From: Cornus controversa | Taxonomy: Eukaryota; Streptophyta; Magnoliopsida; Cornales; Cornaceae | Reading direction: 5' to 3' | Assembly (NCBI GenBank): GCA_026545225.1 | Contig: CM048852.1 | Coordinates: 55,311,146 to 55,375,145 of the forward strand | Length of the DNA stretch: 64,000 nt | In this document: positions 1-12,858 of the stretch, piece after piece | Numbering within the stretch: position 1 is the stretch's first letter | Layout: every line of letters starts with the position of its first letter | Notes under the pieces: generated by a model | Databases searched by the model: none | What the model saw: only the letters and a program-made list of their open reading frames with translations | Told to the model about the DNA's origin: nothing | Program-made: the position numbers and the translations under genes

Positions 1-353
1 TCTGTTTAAACTCAGTTCATTCATTTATCCAAACTAACCCCAAGTGTGATTCAAATTCTAAAGGGTACTAATGAGAATTTGCAGTACAAGGGCATGATTT
101 AGATGGGCAAGCTAGACCACTCATCTTTTCTGGTCTTCGGAGCACCTGAGACTTTAGCAACAACATTGCAGATACAGATAATATATCCATCAGGGACACC
201 TGTCTGAATTTAATCCATGTCAACTTAATTAAATACTTGCTCCTTTCTAAGCTAATTAATACCACCTTGTTTAGTGGTTTCATGGTTTGTACTTTGTACT
301 ACAAATTATTAGACTTAATCTCTTTCATATGGTCAGTCGTCATCCTTACTTCC

Positions 354-397
<44 letters not shown>

Positions 398-554
398 ATA
401 TTTAAGCTTGAATTATGCAGTCCAAAATGTTTTTCGTTTTCTACGGTCCAAAATTACTCAATTTAACGATAATAGTGTCGTATAACACTAACAACCTTTA
501 CCAACTTATTTTAATACTATCATTCTTTTTTATTATCAGCAATAGAATAAAAAA
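1..554. other. Intergenic, no gene seen
   Basis: AT-rich sequence with no credible coding region. The only clear structure is a (TA)n microsatellite at about 358-395. Short open frames here show no recognisable domain and no gene-like composition. Confidence 0.6.
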
Positions 555-1715
555 GGTAAATATCACTGACTCTTCTGAGATTTGATGTATATATTATTAT
601 GTGATTATAACTTTGTGAATTTTTGTCACAAACACTTTCTGTGATTTGTGCCGTATATCACAAACACCCATTCTTACTAAAAGTACATCGTGTCAGAGCA
701 CTTTTTTTACAGTGAAATGACCTTAATCTCATTTCACTCCTGACCTAATCTTTTTGAATACTAAATTTACCCATTTAATCCTGTATAATGGACTAAAATA
801 CCCTTTGAACAACTCTGTCAAACCAAACGCCATCAGAACCAAACCTCACACCACCACTTCTTCCACCAAACACAGCCACCACTACTCACTGTTGTCCTCC
901 TCTTCTTACCTCACAACACCATTTCTTCCACCAAACACCTCCACCACCACCCACCGTCATCCACTTCCTATCCCACACCACCACTTCTTCCACCAAACGA
1001 TGCCACCATCACCCACCAGAAAAGCACCAGCAATGATATCAAACACAAAATATCGTCCAAGCAAAACCCTAGAAATCGAAGTTACTACTAACCACAAGCA
1101 GAAATTAAAACAACATAGCCAACTAGCTTAACATCATCAAAACTGACACAATCAATCCAATCACCAACGAATCGGCCCCCAGACAACCTTAATTGCTCGA
1201 GGGCTTGTTCGATCAATTCAAACAAAAGGTATGAAAATGTGGCGATGAAGCAAACCCTAGAAGAGTGGCCACTTGGGAAGGACTAATGGTCGACGACGAA
1301 GGTGAGGGACATGCCATTGTCGTACACCGGCCAAGGACGACAGATGAGGTGCTTGATAAGGCTGATCAAGAGGAGGACAACAGAGCAATGAGGAGGTCGG
1401 TGAGGAAGGAGTGGAGGTGGTGGAGTTTGTAGAGAGAGAAAGAGGGAAACGATGATCAGTTTGGGATGTTAGGGTTTCGGGTTTGAACTTGGTGATGGAG
1501 GTTAATACAAGATAACACAAAGCACAATAAAAAAAGTTATAGTTGCCCGGAACACAATAGAAGAAAAAGAAGAAGATGTTGATGATGATGCGATGCCTTC
1601 TAGGTTTGACTCAAAACGAGTTAGAGACATCCAAGATGCTCTGAAACAACACGAACGGAAACAACAGGCGAGAGCAAAGAAGTTGTTGGTGGTCTTCTTG
1701 AGCATTTTATGTTTA

Positions 1716-1760
<45 letters not shown>

Positions 1761-2020
1761 CACTTGGAGAAGCATTAAGAAGCTAAGTAAGAACTAAAAA
1801 GATTGGGTAATGGGTTGGGTAATAATTATGGGATTTTTTGTTATTTTTGCAACTCTTATATTTGTATATCAAAAATTAATTAAATAATAAGGGGCAATTT
1901 AGACATTTTATAATTTTTTAAAACTAAAAAAGTTGACCGAAAATGTTTGTGATGAAAATTCACAAAGTTGTAATCACACAACAATATATCAAACCTCATA
2001 AAGTATCACTGATATTTACC
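555..2020. mobile_element. MULE-like element with long terminal inverted repeats (Pack-MULE-like)
   Basis: The left end (from 555) and the reverse complement of the right end (to 2020) match over roughly 90 bases: both begin GGTAAATATCA, run through a TTTGATATAT-like stretch and continue into ACTTTGTGAATTTT. The flanks AATAAAAAA and AAAAAAAAG resemble a 9-bp target duplication, but both are A-rich, so this is weak. The interior is unlike the flanks. It has a Thr/His/Pro-rich frame at 754-1131 (+) and, around 1560-1715 (+), an acidic-then-basic stretch followed by a hydrophobic run (LLVVFLSIL). These could be captured host exon pieces, as in Pack-MULEs. There is no transposase. A (TA)n run lies at 1718-1760. 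The superfamily call rests on the end type and the possible 9-bp duplication. Confidence 0.6.
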
Positions 2021-3640
2021 AAAAAAAAGAAAACTTTAATGTAATTCATTATTCCTCCCTTTAAATTGTCATGTAGATACTTTTTTAAACGTATAGCAAT
2101 GACTTTGACAATATAGCTGTAATGAAATTAGAATTCCTTAAATACAAACACTGAGATGGTATGGCACATATTGTTTTTCTTTTCGGTTAAAGTAAGTATA
2201 TTAACGAGTAAATCTGTATGGTAACAAAAGGGGAAATTCCCCAAGTTTAGCAAAAGACCATAAAGCCCAGTAGGCTTCAGAACTTTTCGAGGCTTGCTAT
2301 GCCCACCACTAAGCAATAAGGCCTCACTCAAGCACTAACGATACAAACTTCCAGAATAGACAATAGACGCGGCCCCTCCCATTTTTAGCAGAACTTTCAT
2401 TTTTGTTCAAAACCATTTATTGAAGTACCTTTGTCCCCGACCCCATTTAATATTTCCTCCACCCTACCCCATTTAATTTCCTCCTCCACACCTTTGTGGC
2501 ATTTTCACAAACAACTTGCCTGCATGAGTCATGCAGCATGACATATAAGTGCATGTTCAATCACATAATTATTACACGAAATTCATCTCCAAATGCATCA
2601 AAATGCATGTCAAACTCAAATTCACATTCATATATGTGTTCATAATATATATATAACCTAGGGTTTCTTAAAAGTATATATACCTAATATCAATTTTGTA
2701 CAAGTATATAAAATAAATTATAAGAGCCAAATAGTAATTTTGCATTATAAATGGGGGTGGGAGTGGCTTATCTACCTCTTCATTTCAAACTCTATTATCT
2801 TATGTAGTCTAGTGGTGTCTCATCTACTTCTTCATGTGAGAAGTGAGAATTGAGTCTTAAAATAGACAAAACGGATGTGTGAATTTCTTACCAATAAAAT
2901 AATAATAATAATAATAATAATAAAACAACGCTCAATAGTTTGAAATTATTAAAAAGTTTTTTAGATAATATATAATTTATGGTATTTATATACATGCACA
3001 TCTCTAGTACGAAAAGGAAAGACGTATTTGTACTCCACTAACTTCTACTTTATGTTCACTTATGCAACACTACTCTATCAAATAAAGAGTAAAAGTATCA
3101 AATAATGGAGGGTTGAAGGAGACCACCCTTTCATGGAGGGTTATATAATGGAATCATATTTTATTTATTCTTCAGCATTAAATAGGATAGAGCTTGATAT
3201 CTTGATAGATAGAAAAACTCTAATATTTGTGAGAAATGATTTTTAAACCGAAGAGATTAGCGAGGAAAGTATCAAAGACTATTATTCTTTTTGGTCCCAA
3301 CAAAACCACTATTTTCATACTTAAACAATCCTCACTTTTCTATTCAAATCATAAAAATATTCAGATGAATAAAAAAGCCATAGTCAATAGGAGTGTTTTG
3401 AGGAGGATTGAGATTATAAAATCGTAATTTTTGGTATTATTTATCTAAAACATGTATTGAACTTTTAACTTTATATATATATATATCAAGTCACAAACCA
3501 ATGGTCCCATATGCATCACCGTCAGAAATGACAGATTGTTCTTCTTTGTTTTTGATTGGGCAGCGCTATGTGTGTGTGTGTAAAGGCCATATAATTTAGG
3601 TGTTGGGGGTACTTTTCTTTAGGAGGAGCCCCCACAAATA
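2021..3640. other. Intergenic region upstream of the MYB gene
   Basis: AT-rich, with an (AAT)n microsatellite near 2897-2925 and short (TA)n and (TG)n runs near 3470-3590. The frame at 3236-3427 (+) has no recognisable domain and is probably chance. The last part is likely promoter for the MYB gene that starts downstream. Confidence 0.5.
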
Positions 3641-4339
3641 CCATCCCAGCCAATAACAACCTAACACCTTTAACCTCTCCAACTCTTCTACTATGCTTTA
3701 GCTCTGTCGATCTCTCTAACTCCTACAAACAAGTACAAATTGCTGGTATGCTTTTCGAATTCTCTTTAAAGTTTCCTCTCTTTTCCTTTAGCCTCCAAGA
3801 AAATGAAGAACAAACTTCTTCCACTTTTACCGCTCCATTTTCTCTGTTTCTCTCAGTTGGGTTCCTCAGTCTCTGAATCATTTTGATTGTTTTTGCTGTT
3901 CATTTTCTCGAACGTTTTTTTTCGTGGGTCTTTTGAGTCTCACTTTATGAGTTTCATGTCTTCAAGTTGCTACAAAGATTACTCTTTTGTTCTTCCAAAA
4001 TTGATGGGTTTTGCTCATTCTTAGTGTTTGTGGTTTTTTGGATCTAAAACAGTGTTAAAGGTGTATGATTGATAAGCAAGATCTGCTTTTTCTACTGTTT
4101 CTTGAATTCTCCTGGGTTCAGGAAAGTTGGGTCTTTCCTAGATTCCTTATCTCATGCTTGTGTCAAAAAGATTCAGATTCCCTTCAAATGCTTATTGATT
4201 TAATGCCCTTTTGGTCATAGAAACCTCCACTTCTCTGCATTTCCTCCCTTGGTTTGATTCTCCTTCAATGAAATTATGAATTCTATGGCCTTCTAGCTAT
4301 GTCCTCCAATTGTACACTGTAATTACTATTTTAGAAACA

Positions 4340-5608
4340 ATGAATCACGGAATGGAAATTCTCCCTCCAGCATCATATTTATGGAATTCAAATTGGCTGT
4401 TTGACGAAACCAAGAGGACAACATGGACACCGGAAGAGAACAAGCAGTTCGAGAAGGCTCTTGCATTATTCGATAAGGATACTCCGGATAGATGGGATAA
4501 TGTTGCAGCCATGATCCCCGGCAAGACTGTGAGCGATGTGATTGAACAGTATAAGGAATTGGAAGAAGATGTTAGTGACATAGAGGCAGGCTTGATACCA
4601 TTACCTGGATACACAAGAAGTTATTTCACATTGGAGTGGGTGAACAATCAAAGCTTTGATGGATTGAAACGGTTCTACGCACCTGGTGGAAAGAGGAGCT
4701 CATCAACCCGGCCTCCGGATCAAGAAAGGAGAAAAGGTGTGCCATGGACAGAGGAAGAGCACAGGTAACTTAATTGTCTTACAAAACCATTCTTATATGT
4801 TTGAACTTTTATGCTTTAGTGATCAATGTAACATGGTTATAAGACCAAGTGGTTTTTAGTATTAGCATCTCACATGCTAGCCTTGCTATAAATAGACCTG
4901 CATTGAAATTTATTTTCTTGCTGAGATATATAAATTGAGGACATAAAGATGATATTGTTGCTGAATTCTTACAATTTGTTATTTAGATGAACTGTGTACA
5001 GTTGCATTCAAAAGAAGGTTTACTAGCTAGTGTCTCTTTCCCTTGTAAATATGTAGTTGTATAGATGTTTTAGTATCCTTTTCTGGTTTGTGATGTGCAT
5101 TGATGATACAAACTTCAGGCAGTTCCTGTTGGGTCTTAAAAAGTATGGTAAAGGGGATTGGAGAAATATTTCTCGCAACTTCGTGACTACTAGGACCCCA
5201 ACTCAGGTTGCTAGTCATGCTCAGAAGTACTTCATCAGGCAGCTTTCGGGTGGAAAGGATAAGAGGAGGTCCAGCATCCATGATATCACGACTGTCAATC
5301 TTACTGAAACTAAATCACCTTCACAAGATGATAATAGACGTCCTCCACAGAATCACTCTATCACAGTTAAGCAGCCACAACAACACTTGGATATGAATGG
5401 CATAACCAAAGCACGATATGACTGGGATGCACCAGATGAAGGAGTCTCTATGGCTTTCAACCTGCCAAATACCAGCCTGATCCTGGCGGCTCATCGTGGA
5501 ACTTCTTCATATGGACTTAAGCTTCAGGAGCAAAATATGCACAGAGGGACTCTTCATGGACCTCAGTTTGGACCTTATAATTTTTCAGATGCAATCCATA
5601 CAGTGTAG
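4340..5608 (+). CDS. DIVARICATA-type two-repeat MYB transcription factor
   Basis: Two coding exons, 4340-4764 and 5119-5608, give 304 aa; the junction is CACAG^GTAACT...TTCAG^GCAG with frame kept. The start is the ATG at 4340 ([10 protein letters not shown]); the reading frame before it has only a TTG. The first MYB/SANT repeat is at residues 27-77 ([15 protein letters not shown]...), followed by the conserved [15 protein letters not shown] linker. The second repeat is at 132-183 ([17 protein letters not shown]) and ends in the SHAQKYF signature at 174-180. A basic [15 protein letters not shown] tail is typical of the Antirrhinum DIVARICATA family and its Arabidopsis relatives. It should act in the nucleus as a DNA-binding regulator; the second repeat is known in this family to bind I-box-like GATAA/TATCC sites. 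The target genes cannot be read from sequence. A 5'UTR intron from about 3746 to 4334 is plausible (CTG^GTATG, then TTTTAG^AAACAATG), but this is inference. Confidence 0.94.
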
Positions 5609-8063
5609 GATAATTGGAACGGAGGCCTGGAGGTACTGAAAGGTGATTTATCTGTGACATTGGATGTCTTTGTCCCTACTCTATGATAGTCTTATGTGAA
5701 TATGTGAATGAAGACTTTAATTGATATTATTGGACTATAAATAAATTACTTCACTTCATGGTTTTGGTTCATACAGGCCATGAACCAAAAAGGAATGCTA
5801 ATCTAAGTGAAGTTTTAGCTGTTTCTCACCTTAATCTTTTGTTGTGTCATGCGTGTGAAGGGAATTAGTAAGTAAGCAGAAGGTATTTACAGATTGAATT
5901 TGTATGTGTTGAAAACATTGCCATCTCATATCAGAGTTTCTTTTATGTATGGCCTTGAGAAAATGTGTCAACTAGCTGATGGGCTTACTTGCATTAAGTA
6001 AACTATGCAACTTCTAAGTTCAGACGGTGAATAAAATTCTGGATGAGTTAGATAGGTTCCTTCTGAGGATAAACTCAGAGCTCTATGTTTCAGGCAAGAA
6101 TGTTTCACTTGAACTTTGTTAATACAATTGCTCATTGTGAGATGTCATGAGTCAATCAAACTAAGGTTTGCCTTGAAACTTTCGTTGTATTTCCTCCATT
6201 GTTTGGTGAAGTTGGTAAATCCTTGTTCAATATCTAGCTTTTAGTAATAAAATGATTTGAGCTTGTGTTTCACTATTTTCCTAATCTGTGGTTTACTTTT
6301 GGAAATCTATGTGCTGTGTGCAGTTAGTCTTGAAGGGAATGGGTGGAAATTAAAATTGTCATATAACTTTATGGGTGTGGACCATTCTTTTGGAAAGGGA
6401 ACACCTAATTACCTGGCATGGTTTGACACATTGAATCATTTTTGTGCTCTTTATGCGCATCATAAACCAAGTGGAATAAGTTGAATCGTACAAAAGGCCA
6501 TGTCATCAGATGCTAATTCCAAATTTTCTGAGTCAGAATGCACTCTTTGAGTTGAGATAATATTATTTGAATGCTCTTTTGCAATGCCTGTTTGATGTAA
6601 CAAGATTTTTACCTTCCACCCTGCTTACTTGACTGAGTTTGATAACGAACCTTGAACCTAAATTGTGTCCATATATAAGATTCCTTAACTTGCATCTCAT
6701 GCTCTATTACATCTTCTCTTTCTTTGTTCTATATTTGAGGATGACAATCTTTCTTTTTCACTTTGCCCTTGAATGAGTATTATAAGCTAAAGAAGATTCT
6801 ATTTGACATTTCAGTCAATTGTCAAATGAAAAAAAAAAACAAGAATCTTACAGCAGTATAGCTGTATCTGTTATTTGTTTTTTGTTTTTATGTTTACTTG
6901 TTTATTAGTTATGTCTTTTTTTTTTGTTTATTAGTGATAAAGAGTTGCATCTTCAACAGATTCCTTTTACTAGCCACAAACGGCATCATGGTTTAGACTT
7001 CAGAGATTCGCTACAAACGGCATCATGGTTTAGACTTTAGAGATTCTTAAACGAATCGTATCAATTAAATTAGAAAATGATTAGGTCTAAGCATGCACCA
7101 AGTCCTACACTCCCTGACCTGTTCAGGAAGAAAGGGAGGGAATCTAGCTTTGACATTAACAAGATAATATAGTTTTCACTTCACATCACAAATTAGTTCT
7201 AGGATTATTCTCCCCTTGAGAGATTAAATATCATTATGACCTTAAGTCTCCTAGTCCTAGGGGTACTTCCAAAGCAAGAATCTTCTTCCTAATCAAGTTT
7301 AGTGCAGTACTAATCAAAGATCTAATTATTAACTAACAAGACAATATACCAGTGGATTAAAAGTTAATTGTGTATGAATTGCAGACATCAATATGAAACC
7401 CTTTGACCTTTATTTCCAGGGAAAGAAAATGATTGGCATGTGTTTAACCACTTCTAAAGCAGCCACCTAAATATATTTGCCTTGCATGCGTGCTTGCACC
7501 AGTTTTGTATCATTCTGCCCGCCATCTAATGCCTTCCACCATCTCTCCATTAAGATTGCAGCTAATTCTCTAGGTTACTCAGTTTGTTTTGAACAAAATC
7601 TCTAATGATTATAGTCCAAAATGTCAGTAGAAAGTTGGTTTCATAGTCTCTCCTGTTCCATTTTGCACCTTCTCATTGTTGTTTGCTAATTGCTGGTACA
7701 AACACATCATTATTGCTGTTGGAATCATCATAGAAAGCCTAGTGCCCAACAATATCACTTGCACATATTATTTTTGGTCCATCCCACCAAACAGAAAGAT
7801 TCAAGGCAACATGAGCAATATGACCAGTCCTATAAACTTTTTGGTAAATGGCAAATCTGTCCCACTCTACTTTTGAAAAAGAGCACATTTCTGCAAGTTG
7901 CACAAAAAGCACTTTGTCCACTTTATTCTATTTCTTTATATGCCCCTCAAGTATATTAAGACCACATATCTTGTCCCACAACCTCAATTTTGGTGTTTTT
8001 TGCTTTCCTTTTTCTTCATTTAGAGATATTCTGATACCTTGCTTCAGAGCTAGTGAATAATTA

Positions 8064-8115
<52 letters not shown>

Positions 8116-10130
8116 CCACACACACACATCAATAATGCTTGAAAATAAATTTCTACTACACAGAAGTATAAAAAAAAAAACTAAAGAGAGAAAAAGTTCC
8201 AATGAGTGGCTCATGTGGATCTAAGTTGTATTTCTTTATGGTGCTTCCTTGTAGGACAACAGATATCTGAGAATTATCTCAAGTGGGAGTTCTTTTTATA
8301 CATATCAAAGAAAAGGAACAGAAGTGGACAGGAGGAAGTATATGTCTTATAAATCATCATAACCAGTTGACATATCAATAATTTGCATAATTAAGTCCAT
8401 ACAAATGAAAGGATTAATGAGATTAAATATGTAAATGGTAACAAACTCATATACGTGCTTACAGGTGTTCTTGGCAAGAAATATAACACTAACCTAAAAC
8501 ATCTATTACTTGTACAAAAATAGTACTGTAGTTGTCAGTAAATTCCAAAGCCAATATTATGAGTTTTGATCTTGACTTGAGCTGCAAAGTTGAGGATTTA
8601 CTTGTCATGTCTTCCCTTTATTGGCACAAATTCTAAAGAATTTGTGCTACTCTTTGTGGCATCAAGTTTTCTGCTTGCAGTGGCTCTTTATCTACATTCT
8701 TCCATTAAAATCTCTAAGCTTCCGGTCTGAATAACATATATCTCTTTTCTTCTGCATGCGTGGCTCAACTTGTTAATGTTTAGAAGAATGATAATCAAAT
8801 ACTACTACAATTCAAAGAAAAAAATGGAAGATTTCTCCATTAATCAGTTAATTAATTGTCGTGAATATTGGTGGCAAAGTTACTTTCTTTTATCTTGTTA
8901 ACTGACCTCCGAAAATCTCATTAAATTTCATGCTTGCTCATATCCAGAAGAGCAATTTCCAACAAAACAAGCATTACACTAACCACATACAGTTTGTGTT
9001 TCTGATAAAAGATGTTTGTCTGCGTCATTTGTGTTCTTTTTCAGAACCAAGAACGTCGTGAATATTTTCCTGTACATCACTGTGGAGAGCATAAAAATTG
9101 TAAAATTAGATATTGGTTCACAACAAAACCATTGGATTCAGGATATATATTCAAAGTATTTTTTGTTGAGAAGTTGGTAAATAAACGTATCATTAGTAGT
9201 GCATACAAGTGCATAAATCGTAGTCCTATTCGTTGTTATTTCACTAGATATATTTGTACATGAAATCATGCTAAATTTCATAGTACAACAGACAATGCAC
9301 AATCATAGTTCATGTCTGAAAAAAAAAATGATAGTTCAAGTTGAATTCAAGTATATAACAAAGACGTTCAGTATAATGTTTTTCTTTGACCATTGATCAG
9401 TTAAAAGCAAATTGCCAAAGGACTGAAATCGAAAGGTGGCACTCTCATTTTGTATGTTTGTCCTGAAATGCAGTGAAAAATTAGGCTCATTGTTTGTTTC
9501 GTTTTATTTTACCAAGGATTTCAATAGTTCAACCTCTTTAATGGGATTCACAAATGCTCAGGAACAAGCTCCATGCACCAAGTTATGGACTATTTGCTAC
9601 TCTAGATTGGAGCTGAAAAATCAATAACTTACAAGTTCAATATAAGAAATACTAATATGGAGCAAAAAAAATTCATTGCAAGTAATATCAAACATTTTTT
9701 TTGCAGTACAATAATAACACTGGCTATTGTCCACCTAATTTTTTACAACAAAATTATAAGCAATGGTTCCCTTAAGGATGATCCAAGGTAATATAACCTT
9801 GTATATTTCACTTGAGTGACATTTGCTTAGTTTATGCGACATTGAATTAATCAATTTTTTCCACCCTATATACTATGTGCAAAAGCACTGGGATTCAAAA
9901 GCCATGCAACAAGATCACAGCTAACTAATAAGAATAAGAAAATTGGAATTTATTAGTGATCATTCGTATTAAGATCAACAAAATCGTCTACGTATTATAG
10001 CCCATAGTGTAGTGAAAATAGAAGGATCAGAATATCGATCCATATCCCATCATTCATAGGCAAGTCACTGACACTTCTAAACAAGTTAACTAGGCCTTCA
10101 ATGTAGAAACTGTGACTAATTTTGACTAGT
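5609..10130. other. MYB 3' region and gene-poor intergenic DNA
   Basis: The first few hundred bases are probably MYB 3'UTR. Beyond that I find no credible gene: the frames at 6257-6484, 7676-7959, 9012-9263 and 9436-9627 lack recognisable domains. A 37-bp direct repeat sharing CGGCATCATGGTTTAGACTT occurs near 6974-7046. A (TA)n(TG)n tract followed by a short CA stretch lies at about 8062-8129. Confidence 0.5.
8062..8129. repeat. Compound (TA)n(TG)n microsatellite
   Basis: An alternating TA run is followed directly by about 14 TG units, then ACCC and a short CA run. The TG and CA parts are complementary, so the tract can form a small hairpin. Such tracts are length-variable. Confidence 0.9.
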
Positions 10131-11345
10131 TTATATTGAATGCATCATAATTGTCATAAACACAGTTTGAATGATGTTAAGCATGTTCTAAGTATGGGAA
10201 ATATATTTGGAAAGTGTTATAAAGGTTTCGGAAAATTTTTTGAACATTTAGAGAAGTTTGACTTTTTGATCAAATAGGGCTCGGGTGAGCCTGGGAATTC
10301 AAAAAATTTTGAAAAATAATTATTTTTGGTTTTAGACCAAATAAAATATTTAAAAAGTTAAGGAAGTGATTTCAAAGTCATAGGAGCTTTCAAAATTGAA
10401 AACTGAAGTCGGGAGGATACAATAAGTGGTCTAGGGGCTTTTTAGTCATTTAGCACCCCAGATATTATAAATATCTAGGGCTGGGAGATTCCAGCCATTT
10501 CTCACGCCACTTTATCTCTTCTTTCTCCCAACTTCATCCCTTCACATTCTCTCTACATTTCAAAGTGTTTCGGCTTGGATTTAAGGTTCACCGAAGAAGG
10601 ACAACATGTAAAGGGTGGCAAGGGCTTTGGCAAGGGCTTATGAGGTATGACCGTCGTAGTGATCCCATCACACCAAAGCTAAGGCCTAGAACCGGATTAT
10701 ATTCATATTTGGTGAGTTGTCAGAGTTGTCCACTCACCTTGAGGTAAACCAACATATTACCAATGGAGTATAACATTATCGGAGTTGTCTAAGTCATACG
10801 AATGTATCGGAAGTGTCCAAGGTCACATGATTCATCGGAGCGGTCCAAATCATGTTGGGATATCGGATTAGGTCTAAGAGAGAAAAATTATATCTTTATG
10901 CTTAAGTGATCATATGTTGAGCATGATATATATTTTAATGCATTTTTCCCAATATCCATTGTAAGAATGTCAAAAATAACATGAAGTGTAATGGTGTACA
11001 TTCATGTAGGTCGATGTCGAGTCGTCACCTAGGTGGGTTAGGGTATTCCTACTGAGCCATTGAGTTGCTCACCCATTTTTTCCAAACTATTTACAGATAA
11101 GCTAAGTGCCCATGACAGACATGACTTGAATGTCTCAAGTAGAGTACTTATGACATTTTTGCTTTACTTTGGATATTATGGATTTGGCTACCCATGCAGA
11201 CTTGTGGCATGAGCAATTATGTTATCTGTAATCATTTATGAATTTTTGATACTTTTGGACTATATGCATGTAATTCAAACTATGACTATGAACTTGTAAA
11301 GACATTCTTATAAAATGTATGAATGGATCATTTGTGTATCTTATG

Positions 11346-11923
11346 TAGGGCTGCACACGGTTCGGTTCCCAACGGTTCCTGGAGGAACCGGAACCGGAAC
11401 CGGAACCGTCCCAACGGTTCCCTATTTTTTGGAACCGAAACCGGAACCGTTGGGAGGTGGAACCGAACCGAACCGAACTGTAGCCAACGGTTCGGTTCGG
11501 TTCGGTTCCGGAACCGCGGTTCTCGAGGTTTTTTTTTTTTTTTTCAATTTTACAATCTAATATATTGAATCATTATATAATATAATACAATATTATTGAT
11601 AATAAATGTAGTTTAACCATATATGTTTGGTGTTTGTATAATATTATCATAATATTATAATAGTAAATTAGTAATAAGACTAATAACTAATATAATTATA
11701 TAACTAATTTAACGGTTCCGGTACGGTTCCGGTTCCGGTTCCTTGGAACCGTCACCTACGGTTCGGTTCGATTCTGCTGGGACTGGAACCGGAACCGGAA
11801 CCGTGTTCAACGGTTCCTTAAAAAATGGAACCGGAACCGGAACCGTACCGACGGTTCGGTTCGGTTCAGGTACGGTTCCATACGGTTCCGGTTCCGGTTC
11901 CTACGGTTCTTTGTGCAGCCCTA
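11346..11923. mobile_element. hAT-like non-autonomous element with GGAACCG repeats
   Basis: The element has inverted ends TAGGGCTGCACA (left) and TTGTGCAGCCCTA (right). It is flanked by a perfect 8-bp direct repeat, ATCTTATG, at 11338-11345 and 11924-11931, the target-duplication length of hAT transposons. Both subterminal regions are packed with GGAACCG/CGGTTCC repeats in opposite orientations around an AT-rich core, so the element can fold back on itself. Open frames such as 11315-11568 come from this repeat and are not genes. It interrupts the LTR remnant and is therefore younger. Confidence 0.88.
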
Positions 11924-12720
11924 ATCTTATGAGGATAATGGATGAGGAGTGTAAATGAATTGTGACTATGGGATTTGTATAAAGTGTAAGTTTTGAACCA
12001 AATAGGTGGGGTTGTGATGTATGGACTTATGGGATTATAAATCTCTTTCTGCTGATGCATTGCATAGATGATTCTAAGGTTTTTAGAATGTGTTGGATGA
12101 ATAATGGGGGTGACACATGCCCAAAGTGTCCATTTTAGATTCATAGATGAAAATTGTGGATTTCTAACATCTTTAATAGATTTTAATCATGTTTTGGAGT
12201 GGATTATGATTGTGTATTGTTGTCATGAGCTTTTGGACTTGGAAAATACAGGTTACAAGCATTTTAGCACTTTCAGTCGCCTAGGCTCTGTAGTAGCAGA
12301 CCGAAAGTGTGAGATCCAGCACATTGAAAATCTGGGAACCTGTTTCGGACGGCTGAAAGAGGGCTTCAGCTTACTGAAAGCATCCTTTCCACCGACCAAA
12401 GCCACTCTCCAACCGATCGACAGAATTAGTTTCCTGAAGGTCAGCTGAACTCAGGTTCCAGCCGATCAAAGGGTAGTGTCAGCCAACCGAAACTACCATG
12501 GGATGAAATTTTGCGGGTTCTGAGATATAAGTGAGCATGTATAGGTATATGGACTAGTGTGGAGCCCATTGAGGTGATTGATGATAAGTATCGATACCCA
12601 TGAGTGCGTGTATGGACTTATGCTTCCGCAGTATTTTGAATGGTTGATGAAGTTCATTGGGGCTTAATAGATGGAGTTCACCTTTGGTCTCTGGGAGTCG
12701 GAGATCGGGGCGTGATAGCT

Positions 12721-12732
12721 TGGTATCAGAGC
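12721..12732 (+). other. Retroelement primer-binding site (tRNA-iMet)
   Basis: TGGTATCAGAGC is the exact complement of the last 12 nucleotides, including CCA, of plant initiator tRNA-Met. It anchors the surrounding LTR remnant on the + strand. Confidence 0.75.
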
Positions 12733-12858
12733 ATGATACCGTAGCATGATGGTTATCGGGATCGTTCATGAGGTTGAGTAAACGGGTTCACACTCAGGAT
12801 TCGATGTTGAACTGGGAGAGTCTCGAGAGTTCAGATTTCGAAGCGTGACATTTACACT

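Larger units (their letters stand above)
10150..12858 (+). mobile_element. LTR-retrotransposon remnant (long LTR, primer site, short leader)
   Basis: The key evidence is TGGTATCAGAGC at 12721-12732, an exact match to the complement of the 3' end of plant initiator tRNA-Met, the usual primer-binding site of plant LTR elements. The sequence before it, ending in GGGGCGTGATAG, looks like an LTR end. About 2.2 kb further upstream is a promoter-like core (ATTATAAATATC near 10464) followed by pyrimidine-rich sequence. After the primer site about 125 bp of leader remain, ending in GCGTGACA at about 12850. No gag, pol or second LTR follows, so the element is truncated. The left boundary is approximate. 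The long LTR suggests Ty3/gypsy, but there is no coding sequence to test this. A 578-bp hAT-like element has inserted at 11346. Confidence 0.55.

Noticed and set aside
754..1131. 125-codon frame rich in Thr, His, Pro and Ser
   Set aside because: Low-complexity repeats of CCACCACC/TTCTTCCACC within a transposon; not a credible gene.
4345..4614. 89-codon frame antisense to MYB exon 1
   Set aside because: Shadow of the MYB coding sequence.
9012..9627. Two frames of 83 and 63 codons
   Set aside because: No recognisable domain, no exon partners and no gene-like context.
11315..11958. Several overlapping Gly/Thr/Arg/Asn-rich frames
   Set aside because: Produced by the GGAACCG repeats of the hAT-like element; the same repeat is read in different frames.
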